Shown here in pieces: positions 28,902 to 38,596 of a stretch of 49,866 bases of DNA. Made by a program: the position numbers and the translations under genes. Under the pieces are notes generated by a model. It had not been told where the DNA came from. It worked only from the letters and a program-made list of their open reading frames with translations, and ran no database searches. The DNA comes from Acidobacteriaceae bacterium (lineage in GTDB: Bacteria; Acidobacteriota; Terriglobia; Terriglobales; Acidobacteriaceae). Numbering within the stretch: the first letter of the stretch is position 1; every line of letters starts with the position of its first letter. Location: the NCBI GenBank assembly GCA_030041305.1, contig JASHOC010000094.1:1-49866 (forward strand), in the 5' to 3' direction.

Positions 28902-29162
28902 ATGACCTGTCGCCATGATCAAAGAGTCTGGCTTCTGATTGCGGCCATTGCCGTCGGGGTTGCTCTCTTACTGGCGCTCATACCCCACGGTTGTTCAGGA
29001 AGCGCACCATGTTGGCTTGCCATCCTGCCGATCCTATTTATAGGAATTGTCTTCCCATTAAGTCTGCTTTCCCCGCTCATTGATATTCGTTCTGACCGTA
29101 TACCCGAAGCTCCCCTACGATCTGATTCCTTTCAGCGTCCGCCGCCTCCTCCTTCCGCATAA
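28902..29162 (+). CDS. Small two-segment membrane protein with Pro-rich tail
   Basis: 86 aa. Two hydrophobic segments (WLLIAAIAVGVALLLALIPH, about 10-29, and WLAILPILFIGIVFPLSLLS, about 38-57) flank a short loop with a Cys-Ser-Gly pair; the tail ends SFQRPPPPPSA. I recall similar short proteins with an SFQRPPP ending in acidobacterial genomes, often before efflux genes; none follow here. TATACT at 28874-28879 may be a -10 element and GGGGGAAA a weak ribosome site. Function unknown. Confidence 0.55.
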   Translation: MTCRHDQRVWLLIAAIAVGVALLLALIPHGCSGSAPCWLAILPILFIGIVFPLSLLSPLIDIRSDRIPEAPLRSDSFQRPPPPPSA

Positions 29163-29201
29163 TCCATCGCAAATTGGTTCAGCAGAGCGGTACTCACCGG
29201 G

Positions 29202-29639
29202 ATGCGACGTCTTTCTGCTTTCGGCGAAGGCTTACCTGCGATTCCGTTTGGAGCGGCTATGGTCGTTTACTCTCTTGACCTCTTATCCGATCTTACGCTG
29301 GGCTCACCTTTTGTGGCGATCGTTGCAATCCTTGCCTATTACTCGGTCAAGCGCGCCGTTTACAATCACAAACGACGACAAGGAAAGAGTGTCGGATTTT
29401 GTCCTTCCGCCTCGACGCTCGAACTTATTCTTCTTTTTGCGCAGGTGTTTTATCGGCCCTCGGTCACTTGCATGCTCGAAGCGCAGCAGGAAGAACATGT
29501 GGAACAAGACGACCAAGAGGATCGTGACCAGGCGGCGAGGTCGCTCAACCGGCAACTTAGGCAAATTCGCCGTGGCGAGGCCATCGAAAGGCTTTCCGTC
29601 CAGCTAGAGAAACGCTCGCTTCCCGGGCTATCCACCTGA
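29202..29639 (+). CDS. Possible small membrane protein, doubtful
   Basis: A 145-codon frame with one hydrophobic stretch (SPFVAIVAILAYYSV) and a highly charged second half (EEHVEQDDQEDRDQAARSLN). No domain is recognised, there is no clear ribosome site, and competing frames on both strands cover the same DNA. It may be a remnant of a longer gene. Confidence 0.2.
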   Translation: MRRLSAFGEGLPAIPFGAAMVVYSLDLLSDLTLGSPFVAIVAILAYYSVKRAVYNHKRRQGKSVGFCPSASTLELILLFAQVFYRPSVTCMLEAQQEEHVEQDDQEDRDQAARSLNRQLRQIRRGEAIERLSVQLEKRSLPGLST

Positions 29640-30119
29640 TCTCATCGTGAGGGGCCATTTCTCCCCGTCTATCACGAGGCCAACGCATTTGCCCGACTGG
29701 CGCCGCTACAGTGGCGTATCCCGGCGAAAGGAAAAGATGCGATGAATAAGTCATGAGATGCCTGATCGGGATCTTTCTTTTTTTAGACGAAGTAGATTGC
29801 CTATGTAAGGTTAAATATGTAACTATGGTAGTCGAATTATGTATCTGTTACTCCCAAAGTTGCCTATGGTCAAGTCCACAAGCAGGGCTCTGCACCACGC
29901 AGCTTGTTGGCGTTGACGGGTATCAGTCTGCGGTTCACTTGTATGCGCCAGTGGGTGATCCGCGCGCTGTCATCAGAGGTTGCTGAGTAGTTCGATTCGG
30001 CGCGTCTCGTCATGTGCCTCTCAGACCAGCCCACCGACAGGTGAGAAGGTATTTGGCTCCTTGCGAAGAAGGGCAAGGAGTCGACGCGGAAAACTGTCTT
30101 CACTTGAAGAAGGGGCTCA
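29640..30119. other. Non-coding stretch before the secreted Ig-like gene
   Basis: No convincing gene is present. The stretch 29770-29860 is distinctly AT-rich compared with its surroundings (for example GGTTAAATATGTAACTATGG) and probably holds the promoter of the gene at 30120, leaving an untranslated leader of about 250 bases. Confidence 0.4.
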
Positions 30120-31127
30120 ATGAATATTTTCAGTCGTTTGACTTTCGGCTCCTCCGTCGTCCTCACTCTGGCTGTCCCCGCGCTGGCCGGAGTGACCATT
30201 GTTAGTCCCGCGAACAGCGCCACTGTCTCGTCGCCTTTTACCCTGTCTGCGAGCGCTGCCACGTGCTCTTCGCAAACTGTTGTTTCCATGGGCTACTCAT
30301 TCGACAGTAGCGTCGACACAATTGTTTTTTCTCAGCAATCGATTAACACTTCCGTCGCCGCGTCCACTGGAGCGCATATCTTGCACGTCAAGGCGTGGGG
30401 AAAGGGAGTGTCGTGCGTAACCGATGTCGCCGTCACCGTCACCTCGTCGATTATCCCGTCGAACGCCGACACACTGAGTGCGATACAAGCGCTAAGCGGC
30501 TGGAAAGGCGAACATGACACCGGTACGCCGGGCTCGTCAAGCGGCTCCATGACGCTCGTTGCTTCGCCAACGCTGTATGGAAGCGCGCGCGAATTTGTAA
30601 CTTCCTTTTCTAACGACGGAGGTGAACGCTATTCGCTCGCCTTTTCGGACAATGTTGACGCCCAGAACTTCTTCTACGACGCCTGGGTGTACCTGACCAG
30701 CTCCGCCAGCGATCTCGCCAATCTGGAGTTCGACATCAACCAGACGATGCCGAACGGTCAAACTGTTCTGACCGGCGTACAGTGCAGCGGCTGGTCTGGG
30801 GTCTGGGAGTACACAGCCAACGAAGGGAGCGCCAGTAGTCCGCAGCCAGCCTGGATCAAGGCCAGCGGGACAAGTTGCAATCCGCGAAACTGGTCGCAGA
30901 ATACGTGGCATCACGTTCAGGCGAGCATTTCGCGAGATGACTCCGGCTCGGTCACCTATCACACCGTGTGGCTCGATGGCGTCGAGGTCCCTCTGAACGC
31001 CACGGTGTACGGAGCAGCCAGCCTCGGCTGGGGCCCGGTCGTCATGACCCAGTTCCAGGTGGATGGGTATGGTTTAAGCGGAGATGTTACCGCTTATCTG
31101 GACGCGTTGCAGATCTCCATGTGGTAA
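30120..31127 (+). CDS. Secreted Ig-like plus LamG-like hypothetical protein
   Basis: 335 aa with a signal peptide (to about VPALAG, residue 24). The N-terminal part (GVTIVSPANSATVSSPFTL...HILHVKAWGKG) has the beta-sandwich pattern of bacterial Ig-like domains; the C-terminal part (about 130-335) has Trp- and Gly-rich strands such as YDAWVYLTSSASDLANLEFD, NTWHHVQASISRDD and VWLDGVEVPLN, typical of concanavalin-like (LamG/laminarin-type) folds that bind carbohydrate. No catalytic residues are recognised. AAGAAGGGG precedes the ATG. Probably a surface or secreted binding protein. Confidence 0.6.
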   Translation: MNIFSRLTFGSSVVLTLAVPALAGVTIVSPANSATVSSPFTLSASAATCSSQTVVSMGYSFDSSVDTIVFSQQSINTSVAASTGAHILHVKAWGKGVSCVTDVAVTVTSSIIPSNADTLSAIQALSGWKGEHDTGTPGSSSGSMTLVASPTLYGSAREFVTSFSNDGGERYSLAFSDNVDAQNFFYDAWVYLTSSASDLANLEFDINQTMPNGQTVLTGVQCSGWSGVWEYTANEGSASSPQPAWIKASGTSCNPRNWSQNTWHHVQASISRDDSGSVTYHTVWLDGVEVPLNATVYGAASLGWGPVVMTQFQVDGYGLSGDVTAYLDALQISMW

Positions 31128-31226
31128 CTCAGTGGCGGAGCTTGGCTCGGCGACCCTTGCGTGGTGAAGTGGGCCGCCACCAGCCCACAATATCCCGCTC
31201 GCGCTGCGAAGCGGCTTCATGCGCCT

Positions 31227-32009
31227 TTATCCCGCGCCCTTCACTCGCACAACAGTGATTTTTTCGAAGCCTTCTTCAAACACCGGAGGCTTGAGCCGCT
31301 CGGCCATTTTGCGCATGACGTCTTCGCTCACGCTGCGGTCGCGCTGGCGGTTGCGCTCGAGGCAGACATCGAGGGGCACGTCGAAAAACACGGCCTGCAC
31401 TTCGTAGCCGAAGCTTTTGGCCATCTTGATCCATTGCCGGCGCTCATGGATGGAGAGGTTAGTGGCGTCGACGTAATTCATGGGCATGCGCGCGATGAGG
31501 CGGGCGCGCAACAGCGAGCGGAGAGTGGAAAACACCAGCCCCTGGTAGCGCTGCTCCTCAACGTCGTCGAAAAGGATGTTGCGGAGAAGATCGCTGGAAA
31601 GCGGCGTAATGCCGCGGCGGCCGAACCAGGTGGTCTTGCCTGAACCGGGCAATCCGATGGCAAGCACCACGATGCCCTTGGGTGCCTGCGGCGAGCGCTC
31701 CGTTCCAGCCGCGGCGGGAGCGGCCGCCGTCGGGATCTCGGGCTGCGTCTCGACTTCGAGGCGACCCGAATCGGGAGGCTCGTTCCAATCGGGCTTCGGA
31801 CGCCATGCCTGCCGGGAAGACGACGGTTGCGTTTGCCCTGGGCGGGATTCTTGCGGCCGGCGGCCGTGCGAGGATTGGACCTGCGTCCGCTCGGGAGCGT
31901 CGTCGGGATAGTGCGGCATCAGCGGAGCGGGCTGATTCGAGGGGAGTTCCTGTCCGATTTTGCCTGTGGATTCCGAAATGTTGGGTGCCCGCCTGGAGCG
32001 TCTTCTCAT
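31227..32009 (-). CDS. P-loop kinase, bacterial polynucleotide-kinase-like
   Basis: About 260 aa. The kinase domain occupies the C-terminal half, with Walker A IGLPGSGKTTWFGRRG, a Walker-B-like MNYVDATNLS, and the lid FFDVPLDVCLERNRQRDR. This arrangement is shared by AAA_33-type kinases such as the kinase module of Pnkp and zeta-toxin relatives. The N-terminal 120 residues are Pro/Gln/Arg-rich and probably disordered. Start uncertain: ATG 32009 is chosen for composition, but the frame stays open to 32150. No ligase or phosphatase partner of a Pnkp/Hen1 repair system is adjacent, so a repair role is only a guess. Confidence 0.65.
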   Translation of the reverse strand: MRRRSRRAPNISESTGKIGQELPSNQPAPLMPHYPDDAPERTQVQSSHGRRPQESRPGQTQPSSSRQAWRPKPDWNEPPDSGRLEVETQPEIPTAAAPAAAGTERSPQAPKGIVVLAIGLPGSGKTTWFGRRGITPLSSDLLRNILFDDVEEQRYQGLVFSTLRSLLRARLIARMPMNYVDATNLSIHERRQWIKMAKSFGYEVQAVFFDVPLDVCLERNRQRDRSVSEDVMRKMAERLKPPVFEEGFEKITVVRVKGAG

Positions 32010-32362
32010 GCCGCTGTCAAACCATCCTTCAAGCTTTGCCTGCAAAGCCCGGCTTTCAGGGGTCCGCCGCGACGGCGCCCCAAAAGCCGTATATTGCCAA
32101 CCGAATACCACACTGGGCAAGGGCGCTGCAAACGATGTGCACCCCGTCACATACAGCGCTGCCGCCGGGCCGCAATCCTAGCGGTGAGCGGTCGTTTTGG
32201 GGGGCGTGGCCGCAAGGCGGCATAGCCTGCGCGGTCCTCCGTCAGGTGTTACGATCAAGAGTTTGGTGGAATCGCCTTTTGGCGCGCTCCAGACTCCGCA
32301 CAACCGGGAAACTCTATCCATAAAACCAGAGCCTCATCGGACTACGAAGGAGAACATCACAA
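32010..32362. promoter_or_regulatory. Divergent region between the kinase gene and gap
   Basis: 353 bases, the left third of which could still be kinase coding sequence if an upstream start is used. The gap ribosome site AAGGAGA lies at about 32346-32352. I see no clear sigma-70 boxes or terminator. Confidence 0.35.
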
Positions 32363-33379
<1,017 letters not shown>

Positions 33380-33416
33380 GCGCAAGGTCTGGATCAATCA
33401 ATATCGGTGCTCGGCG

Positions 33417-33983
33417 GTGGCTGAACTTTCGCAACTCGTCTCCGACGTATCAAATTGTCTTTTTGAAATCGATGCGTCGGCGACTCGTTTCAAAGAATTT
33501 CAGGCTGGAGTCGGCCCATTTGGCGAACCACAAGTCGTCCGACTCCTCGCGGAAAAACTCAATCAGGACGCTCGATATGGCGGGCGCGCGATCACGAAAC
33601 GATGCCCCGATTTGTTAATTCGAGGAGACTGGGCAGTCGAGGTGAAGATCGCCCGGCCTTTTGGCGATAATGGCAAGCAAGCTGAAAACTGGTCGGTCAA
33701 CTTGCTTCATCCGTACCCAGGAAACGTGAGCGTCGTCGGCGATTGCTTCAAGTTGCTCGGATATGTCGGCCAAGAGCGCAGAGTAGTACTCGTGATAGGA
33801 TACGAGCACAATCCCCCGAAGATTAGCCTGTCGCCGTTATTCAAAGCATTCGAAGTGGTGGCGTGCGATGTATGTGGAATTCACCTGAGCGAGCGATCGG
33901 AAATTAGCAGAAGTGAGTTGATCCACCCGATTCACCAGACGCTTCGCGTCGCAGCTTGGGAAATCTTAGGAAGGCTCGCATGA
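33417..33983 (+). CDS. PD-(D/E)XK nuclease-like hypothetical protein
   Basis: About 188 aa if the GTG at 33417 is the start; no strong ribosome site is present, and an open frame further upstream overlaps the end of gap. The segment KRCPDLLIRGDWAVEVKIAR has the PD-(D/E)XK active-site layout: Asp in PDLL, then E-V-K eleven residues later. FGEPQVVRLLAEKLNQD before it fits the helix that often carries the first acidic residue, and RRVVLVIGYEHNPP the following strand. No partner methylase or helicase is nearby. It overlaps the ridA start as ATGA, so it is translated with its neighbour. The nuclease assignment is by motif only. Confidence 0.55.
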   Translation: MAELSQLVSDVSNCLFEIDASATRFKEFQAGVGPFGEPQVVRLLAEKLNQDARYGGRAITKRCPDLLIRGDWAVEVKIARPFGDNGKQAENWSVNLLHPYPGNVSVVGDCFKLLGYVGQERRVVLVIGYEHNPPKISLSPLFKAFEVVACDVCGIHLSERSEISRSELIHPIHQTLRVAAWEILGRLA

Positions 33984-34396
33984 TGGCCCGGACGAACATT
34001 AGCGGCGGCTCACCGTTCGAACCGATTATCGGTTTCTCGCGCGCGGTGCGCGTAGGGAACTTAGTTTTCCTGGCGGGCACAGCCCCGGGGGGCGCGGAAA
34101 GCGAAGACGCCGAAGGCCAGACCCGCCGCATCTTCGCCGTCGCTGAAAAAGCCCTTGCCGAAGCCGGCGCTTCGTTTAAAGACGTGGTCCGCACCCGGAT
34201 GTTCTTGACTCACGTCGAGGATTGGGAGGCCGTGGGACGCGTGCACGGCGAATTCTTTTCCGCCATCCGTCCCGCAGCCACGATGGTCGTGGTCGCCGAA
34301 CTGCTCAACCCGGCGTGGCGCGTCGAAATCGAAATGGACGCCCTGATTCCCGGCGAAGCGCCTGACGCCCAAAGCAGTTCACCACCCGATTGGTAG
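33980..34396 (+). CDS. RidA/YjgF family protein (reactive imine deaminase type)
   Basis: 138 aa. RidA enzymes hydrolyse reactive enamine/imine intermediates. Visible: YEPI-like FEPIIGFSRAVRVGNLVFLA, GTAPGG, and the C-terminal TRMFLTHVEDWEAVGRVHGE and RPAATMVVVAELLNPAWRVE with the conserved Arg of the substrate site followed by EIEMDALIP. AGGAAGG precedes the ATG pair at 33980/33983. It is translationally coupled to the upstream nuclease-like gene and lies 27 bases before pgk. The family is sure, the substrate is not. Confidence 0.9.
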   Translation: MMARTNISGGSPFEPIIGFSRAVRVGNLVFLAGTAPGGAESEDAEGQTRRIFAVAEKALAEAGASFKDVVRTRMFLTHVEDWEAVGRVHGEFFSAIRPAATMVVVAELLNPAWRVEIEMDALIPGEAPDAQSSSPPDW

Positions 34397-34409
34397 ACCC
34401 TTTTTTGAA

Positions 34410-34423
34410 GGAGGCGCACCTCC
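34410..34423 (+). promoter_or_regulatory. Hairpin that hides the pgk ribosome-binding site
   Basis: GGAGG (34410-34414), CGCA loop, CCTCC (34419-34423), then ATG at once. The 5-bp GC-rich stem contains the whole Shine-Dalgarno core, so translation of pgk could depend on opening it, for example by ribosomes ending ridA translation at 34396. Confidence 0.5.
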
Positions 34424-35638
34424 ATGTCCAAACTTTCCATTCGCGACGTCGATCTCGCCAATAAGCACGTCTTCATCCGCGTCGATTTCAACGTGCCGCT
34501 TACTGAGGACGGGTCGACCATTACCGACGACACGCGCATTGTGGCCACGCTGCCGACGATCATCTACGCGCTCCAGCACCGGGCCAAAGTAATCCTGGCC
34601 TCGCATCTGGGCCGACCCAAGGGCAAACCGAATCCAAAATACTCCCTGCGCCCCGTGGTCGACCGCCTGCGCGAACTACTCGACAAAAAAGTGGGCGAAA
34701 GCGTTAACGTAGCTTTCTCGCCCGACTGCGTGGGCGAGGTCGCCGAGGAACTGGCGCGGCAGCTCGAGTCCGGCCAGGTGCTGCTGCTTGAAAACTTGCG
34801 CTTCCACGCCGAAGAAGAAGCCAACAACCCTGAATTCTCCAAAGCCCTGGCCTCGCTTGCCGAAATTTATGTCAACGACGCCTTCGGCTCGGCGCACCGC
34901 GCCCACGCTTCCACCGAGGGTATTACGCATTACCTGAAGCCTGCCGTGGCAGGCCTGCTGATGGAAAAGGAAATCACCTATCTCGGCCAGGCCCTCGAGG
35001 CCCCCGAAAGGCCGTTCGTCGCCATTCTGGGTGGCTCCAAAATCTCCGGCAAAATCGATGTCATCCAGAACCTGCTCGATCAAGTGGACACGCTGGTGAT
35101 TGTGGGTGGCATGGCGTACACGTTTGCCCGCGCGCTCGGCGTCAGCACCGGCAAGTCGCTGGTGGAAGAAGACAAAATCGACATGGCGAAGGAGGCGCTC
35201 GCGAAGGGCAAGGCCAAAGGCGTGAGACTGCTGCTGCCCCTGGATAACATCCTGGCCGACAAGTTCGCGCCCGACGCGAAGACGCTGCAGTGGGACTGCG
35301 CGACGAATTTTCCTCCCGATTGGCAGGGGCTCGACATCGGCCCCAAGTCGATTGCGGCGATCGAAGATGTCGTCTCCACGGCGAAAACCATCGTTTGGAA
35401 TGGACCGGCGGGTGTCTTCGAGTTCCCGAGGTTTGCGGTGGGAACCAACGCCATCGCCAAGGCCGTGGCGGCCAACAAGACGGCGACATCGATTATCGGC
35501 GGCGGAGACTCAGTGAGCGCCATCAACCAAGCCGGCGTAGCCGACCAGATCACCCACATCTCTACCGGCGGCGGCGCCAGCCTGGAATTTCTCGAAGGCA
35601 AAAAGCTTCCCGGCGTGGAAGCGCTGACGGACAAGTAG
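34424..35638 (+). CDS. pgk: Phosphoglycerate kinase
   Basis: 404 aa, normal length. Makes ATP from 1,3-bisphosphoglycerate. Signature N-terminus HVFIRVDFNVPL, then ASHLGRPKGKPNPKYSLRP, VLLLENLRFHAEEE, NDAFGSAHRAHAS, LGGSKISGKIDVI, the ATP-binding NGPAGVFEFP and the C-terminal GGGDSVSAINQAG and HISTGGGASLEFLEG. It follows gap, a nuclease-like gene and ridA on the same strand and is probably co-transcribed with them. Confidence 0.98.
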   Translation: MSKLSIRDVDLANKHVFIRVDFNVPLTEDGSTITDDTRIVATLPTIIYALQHRAKVILASHLGRPKGKPNPKYSLRPVVDRLRELLDKKVGESVNVAFSPDCVGEVAEELARQLESGQVLLLENLRFHAEEEANNPEFSKALASLAEIYVNDAFGSAHRAHASTEGITHYLKPAVAGLLMEKEITYLGQALEAPERPFVAILGGSKISGKIDVIQNLLDQVDTLVIVGGMAYTFARALGVSTGKSLVEEDKIDMAKEALAKGKAKGVRLLLPLDNILADKFAPDAKTLQWDCATNFPPDWQGLDIGPKSIAAIEDVVSTAKTIVWNGPAGVFEFPRFAVGTNAIAKAVAANKTATSIIGGGDSVSAINQAGVADQITHISTGGGASLEFLEGKKLPGVEALTDK

Positions 35639-35716
35639 GGCCTGCTTGTCAAAGGGGAGCTGCTGCGCGCGGAGGAGACTCGTTGGGGGCGATGGAAGCC
35701 GCGATAAACTTGACGT

Positions 35717-37360
35717 GTGAAGATCGCGCTCGCCCAGATTGATCCCACAGTCGGAGACTTTACTGGGAACCTGGAAAGGATTGTTGCGGCCAGCCGCCGC
35801 GCCGCCGCTCTTGGCGCACGGCTGACGGTGTTTTCCGAGCTCGCCCTGTGCGGCTACCCTCCCGCCGATTTCCTTGAAAAGCCCAGCTTTCTCACCCGCT
35901 GCCGCACGGCGGTTTGCGAATTGGCTGTGGCCACGCGCGAACTGCCCACCGCGGTGCTTGCCGGTGCGGCCCTGGCAGCCGGCGGCGACTCCGGCAAACC
36001 GGCCGTAAACGCCGCCGTTCTCATGGACCGGGGCCGCGTGCTCCTCGAGCAGCACAAGCGCCTCTTGCCCTTCTATGACGTCTTCGACGAACAGCGCTAT
36101 TTTGCGCCTTCAGGACCGCAGCAGGTGGTGATGTTGGACGGACTGCGCCTCGCCATCACCATTTGCGAGGACGCCTGGAACGATAAGAACTTTTGGCCGC
36201 AGCCGCTGTATTCGGTCGATCCCATGGAAGAGCTGATGCGGCAGCGCCCGAAAATCCACATCAACCTATCCTCATCGCCTTTCTGGCACGGCAAGCGCGC
36301 TATCCGCCGCCAGATGCTGGCCGCCATCGCTCGGCGCGACGGCATTCCCGTACTGATGTCCAACCAGGTGGGCGGCAACGACAGCCTGATTTTCGACGGC
36401 TCATCGCTGGCCCTCAACGCGAATGGGCGCCTGATCGCCCAAGCCGCCTCGTTCGCCGAGGATTTGGTGCTCGTGGATCCCTTCGATGCGCCGGTGATTG
36501 CCGAGCCGGAGGAAGACGATACCGCGGCCGCGTTTCATGCCCTGGTGTTGGGCACGCGCGATTACGTCCGCAAATGCGGCTTCACCAAAGCGCTGGTGGG
36601 CCTGAGCGGCGGCATTGACTCGGCGTTGGTGGCGGCCATCGCCAAAGAGGCGCTGGGCGCGGAAAACGTAATCGGCGTCGGCATGCCGAGCCCCTACTCG
36701 TCCGCAGGCTCGATTGACGACAGCCGGCGGCTCGCCGCCAACCTCGGCATCCGCTTTGAGACCATCTCCATCAGCGGGCTGTTCAGCGAATATACCCAGG
36801 CGCTGGAGCCGCTCTTTAAGGGCACAACTCCCGACATCACCGAAGAAAACATTCAGCCCCGCATCCGCGGCACGTTGCTGATGGCGCTTTCGAACAAGTT
36901 TGGCGCGCTGGTGCTAACCACCGGCAACAAGTCGGAGATGGCGGTGGGCTACTGCACGCTTTACGGCGACATGGTGGGCGCGCTCGCGGTAATCGGCGAC
37001 CTGGTGAAAACGCGCGTCTACGCTGTGTGCCGCTGGCTGAACCGGAATGGCGAAGTCATTCCCGAGGCGATCCTCTCCAAGCCGCCCTCGGCTGAGTTGC
37101 GTCCAGGCCAAATGGACACTGACTCGCTGCCTCCCTACGAAATCCTCGATCCCATCCTCGAGGCGTACGTAGAGCACTACGAGACGCCTGAGCGCATCGC
37201 GCAACAGTGCGGATTTTCGCTTGACCTCGTCCAACAGGTGGTGCGTCTGGTGGAGCGCTCGGAGTACAAGCGCCAGCAGGCAGCGCCGGTCCTGAAGGTG
37301 ACCGCTAAGTCCTTTGGCATGGGGCGTCGATTTCCCATCGCGGTCAAGGTTCAGGTATAA
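35717..37360 (+). CDS. nadE: Glutamine-dependent NAD(+) synthetase
   Basis: 547 aa. Converts deamido-NAD to NAD with ammonia from glutamine. The N-terminal nitrilase-fold glutaminase has the Glu-Lys-Cys triad in VFSELALCGYPP, EQHKRLLPFYDVFDEQRYF and ITICEDAWND. The C-terminal synthetase begins near residue 285 with the P-loop GLSGGIDSALVAAIAKEALG and has TTGNKSEMAVGYCTLYGD and the SKPPSAELRPGQ stretch. The GTG start at 35717 matches the conserved first residues KIALAQIDPTVGDF; no strong ribosome site is seen. It lies 78 bases after pgk. Confidence 0.96.
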   Translation: MKIALAQIDPTVGDFTGNLERIVAASRRAAALGARLTVFSELALCGYPPADFLEKPSFLTRCRTAVCELAVATRELPTAVLAGAALAAGGDSGKPAVNAAVLMDRGRVLLEQHKRLLPFYDVFDEQRYFAPSGPQQVVMLDGLRLAITICEDAWNDKNFWPQPLYSVDPMEELMRQRPKIHINLSSSPFWHGKRAIRRQMLAAIARRDGIPVLMSNQVGGNDSLIFDGSSLALNANGRLIAQAASFAEDLVLVDPFDAPVIAEPEEDDTAAAFHALVLGTRDYVRKCGFTKALVGLSGGIDSALVAAIAKEALGAENVIGVGMPSPYSSAGSIDDSRRLAANLGIRFETISISGLFSEYTQALEPLFKGTTPDITEENIQPRIRGTLLMALSNKFGALVLTTGNKSEMAVGYCTLYGDMVGALAVIGDLVKTRVYAVCRWLNRNGEVIPEAILSKPPSAELRPGQMDTDSLPPYEILDPILEAYVEHYETPERIAQQCGFSLDLVQQVVRLVERSEYKRQQAAPVLKVTAKSFGMGRRFPIAVKVQV

Positions 37361-37547
37361 GCTAAAGCAGGGACTTTTCCCGCGAATTGCAGCTTCTTTG
37401 AGCTGCTGGGCAAAGCCGATGTGGCCGCGAGGTGTTTTCTCTCTTGCGATCCGCCGCGGCGGTTGGCTGCTCCGCGCTGGGCAGTGCAGGTTGAGCGGCA
37501 TGACCCAGGCTCGAGACCACTTGGAAAAACGCTTTGAGGAGATTAGC

Positions 37548-38585
37548 TTGACACGTTTGTTCATTCGATACTTCGGCGCGCTGGCGCTAATGGCCCTTTT
37601 GCTGCCCGCTCTGCAGTCCTACGCGCAGACCAAAGTCCCCGCGGCTCCGCCGCAGGGTTCGACGGCGCAGGCGCCGGCGACTACGCCCACGGCTCCGGTT
37701 CCCGCAGCGCCCACGGCGCCTGCGCCTGCCGGCCCTCCCAAGTTTCCCCCGCCCGATCCCGCCAATTTCACGGCAACTTCGCCCAGCAAAGAGGTGATCG
37801 ATGGCTTCCTCCAGGCCAATTGGGGCTACGATCCCGACCGCATCTGGCAGGTGCAGGCGATCCTCAAAACGCCGGTTGAGGGCGTGGCCAAAGTGGTAGT
37901 TTTTGTGGGTGACCGGACGGGGAAGGAGAAGCCTTCAGCGCTGGGGTTCTTCGTGCTTCCCGACGGCAAGCACATCATTACCGGCGACCAGATTGTCGCC
38001 TTTGGCGAGCATCCGTTTGCCGACGCCCGCGCGCAACTCCAGCAGCGCGCCGATGGTCCCTATCGCGGATCTGCCTCGAAGAACCTCGAACTGGTGGAAT
38101 TTGCCGATTTCCAGTGCCCGCATTGCAAGGAAGCGCAGGCCAACATGGACAAGCTGTTGGCCGATTTCCCCCAAGCCCGCATTGTTTTCCAGAACAGCCC
38201 CATCCCCTCAATTCATCCGGAAGCGATGAATGCGGCCGAGTACGGCGTGTGCGTGAACAAGATGGGTGGCAGCACCGCCTTCTTTCAGTACGCTTCGGCC
38301 GTCTTTGACGGGCAGGAGGGATTGGCGTCGCCCGATGGCGCTGCCCTTACTCTCAACAGCGCCGCCACCAAGGCCGGCCTCGACCCCGCCAAGGTTTCGG
38401 CCTGCGCCGCCCAGCCGCAAACCAAAGCCGACGTCGAGTCTTCGCTCAAGCTCGGCGCCGACCTGGGCATCAATGAAGTGCCTACGCTGGTGATCAACGG
38501 CCGCGAAGTCCCCGCCAATGCGCCGTACGACGTACTCAAGAAGATCGTCCAATACCAGGCAAAGATTGATGCCGTAACACCTTAA
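37548..38585 (+). CDS. DsbA-like thioredoxin-fold protein, exported
   Basis: 345 aa. GAGGAG at 37536-37541 selects the TTG at 37548, which gives a clean signal peptide (TRLFIRYFGALALMALLLPA, ending near SYAQ). A Pro/Ala-rich stretch about 33-70 follows, then a small alpha/beta domain (about 75-165), then a DsbA-type domain with FADFQCPHCKEAQANMDKLL (active site CPHC) and the cis-Pro loop NEVPTLVINGREVP. Probably a periplasmic thiol oxidase or isomerase, perhaps anchored. The dsbD product at 12548-14659 could reduce it. It converges with the SelA-like gene with only 11 bases between stops. Confidence 0.85.
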   Translation: MTRLFIRYFGALALMALLLPALQSYAQTKVPAAPPQGSTAQAPATTPTAPVPAAPTAPAPAGPPKFPPPDPANFTATSPSKEVIDGFLQANWGYDPDRIWQVQAILKTPVEGVAKVVVFVGDRTGKEKPSALGFFVLPDGKHIITGDQIVAFGEHPFADARAQLQQRADGPYRGSASKNLELVEFADFQCPHCKEAQANMDKLLADFPQARIVFQNSPIPSIHPEAMNAAEYGVCVNKMGGSTAFFQYASAVFDGQEGLASPDGAALTLNSAATKAGLDPAKVSACAAQPQTKADVESSLKLGADLGINEVPTLVINGREVPANAPYDVLKKIVQYQAKIDAVTP

Positions 38586-38596
38586 AAAGCCGCGAA

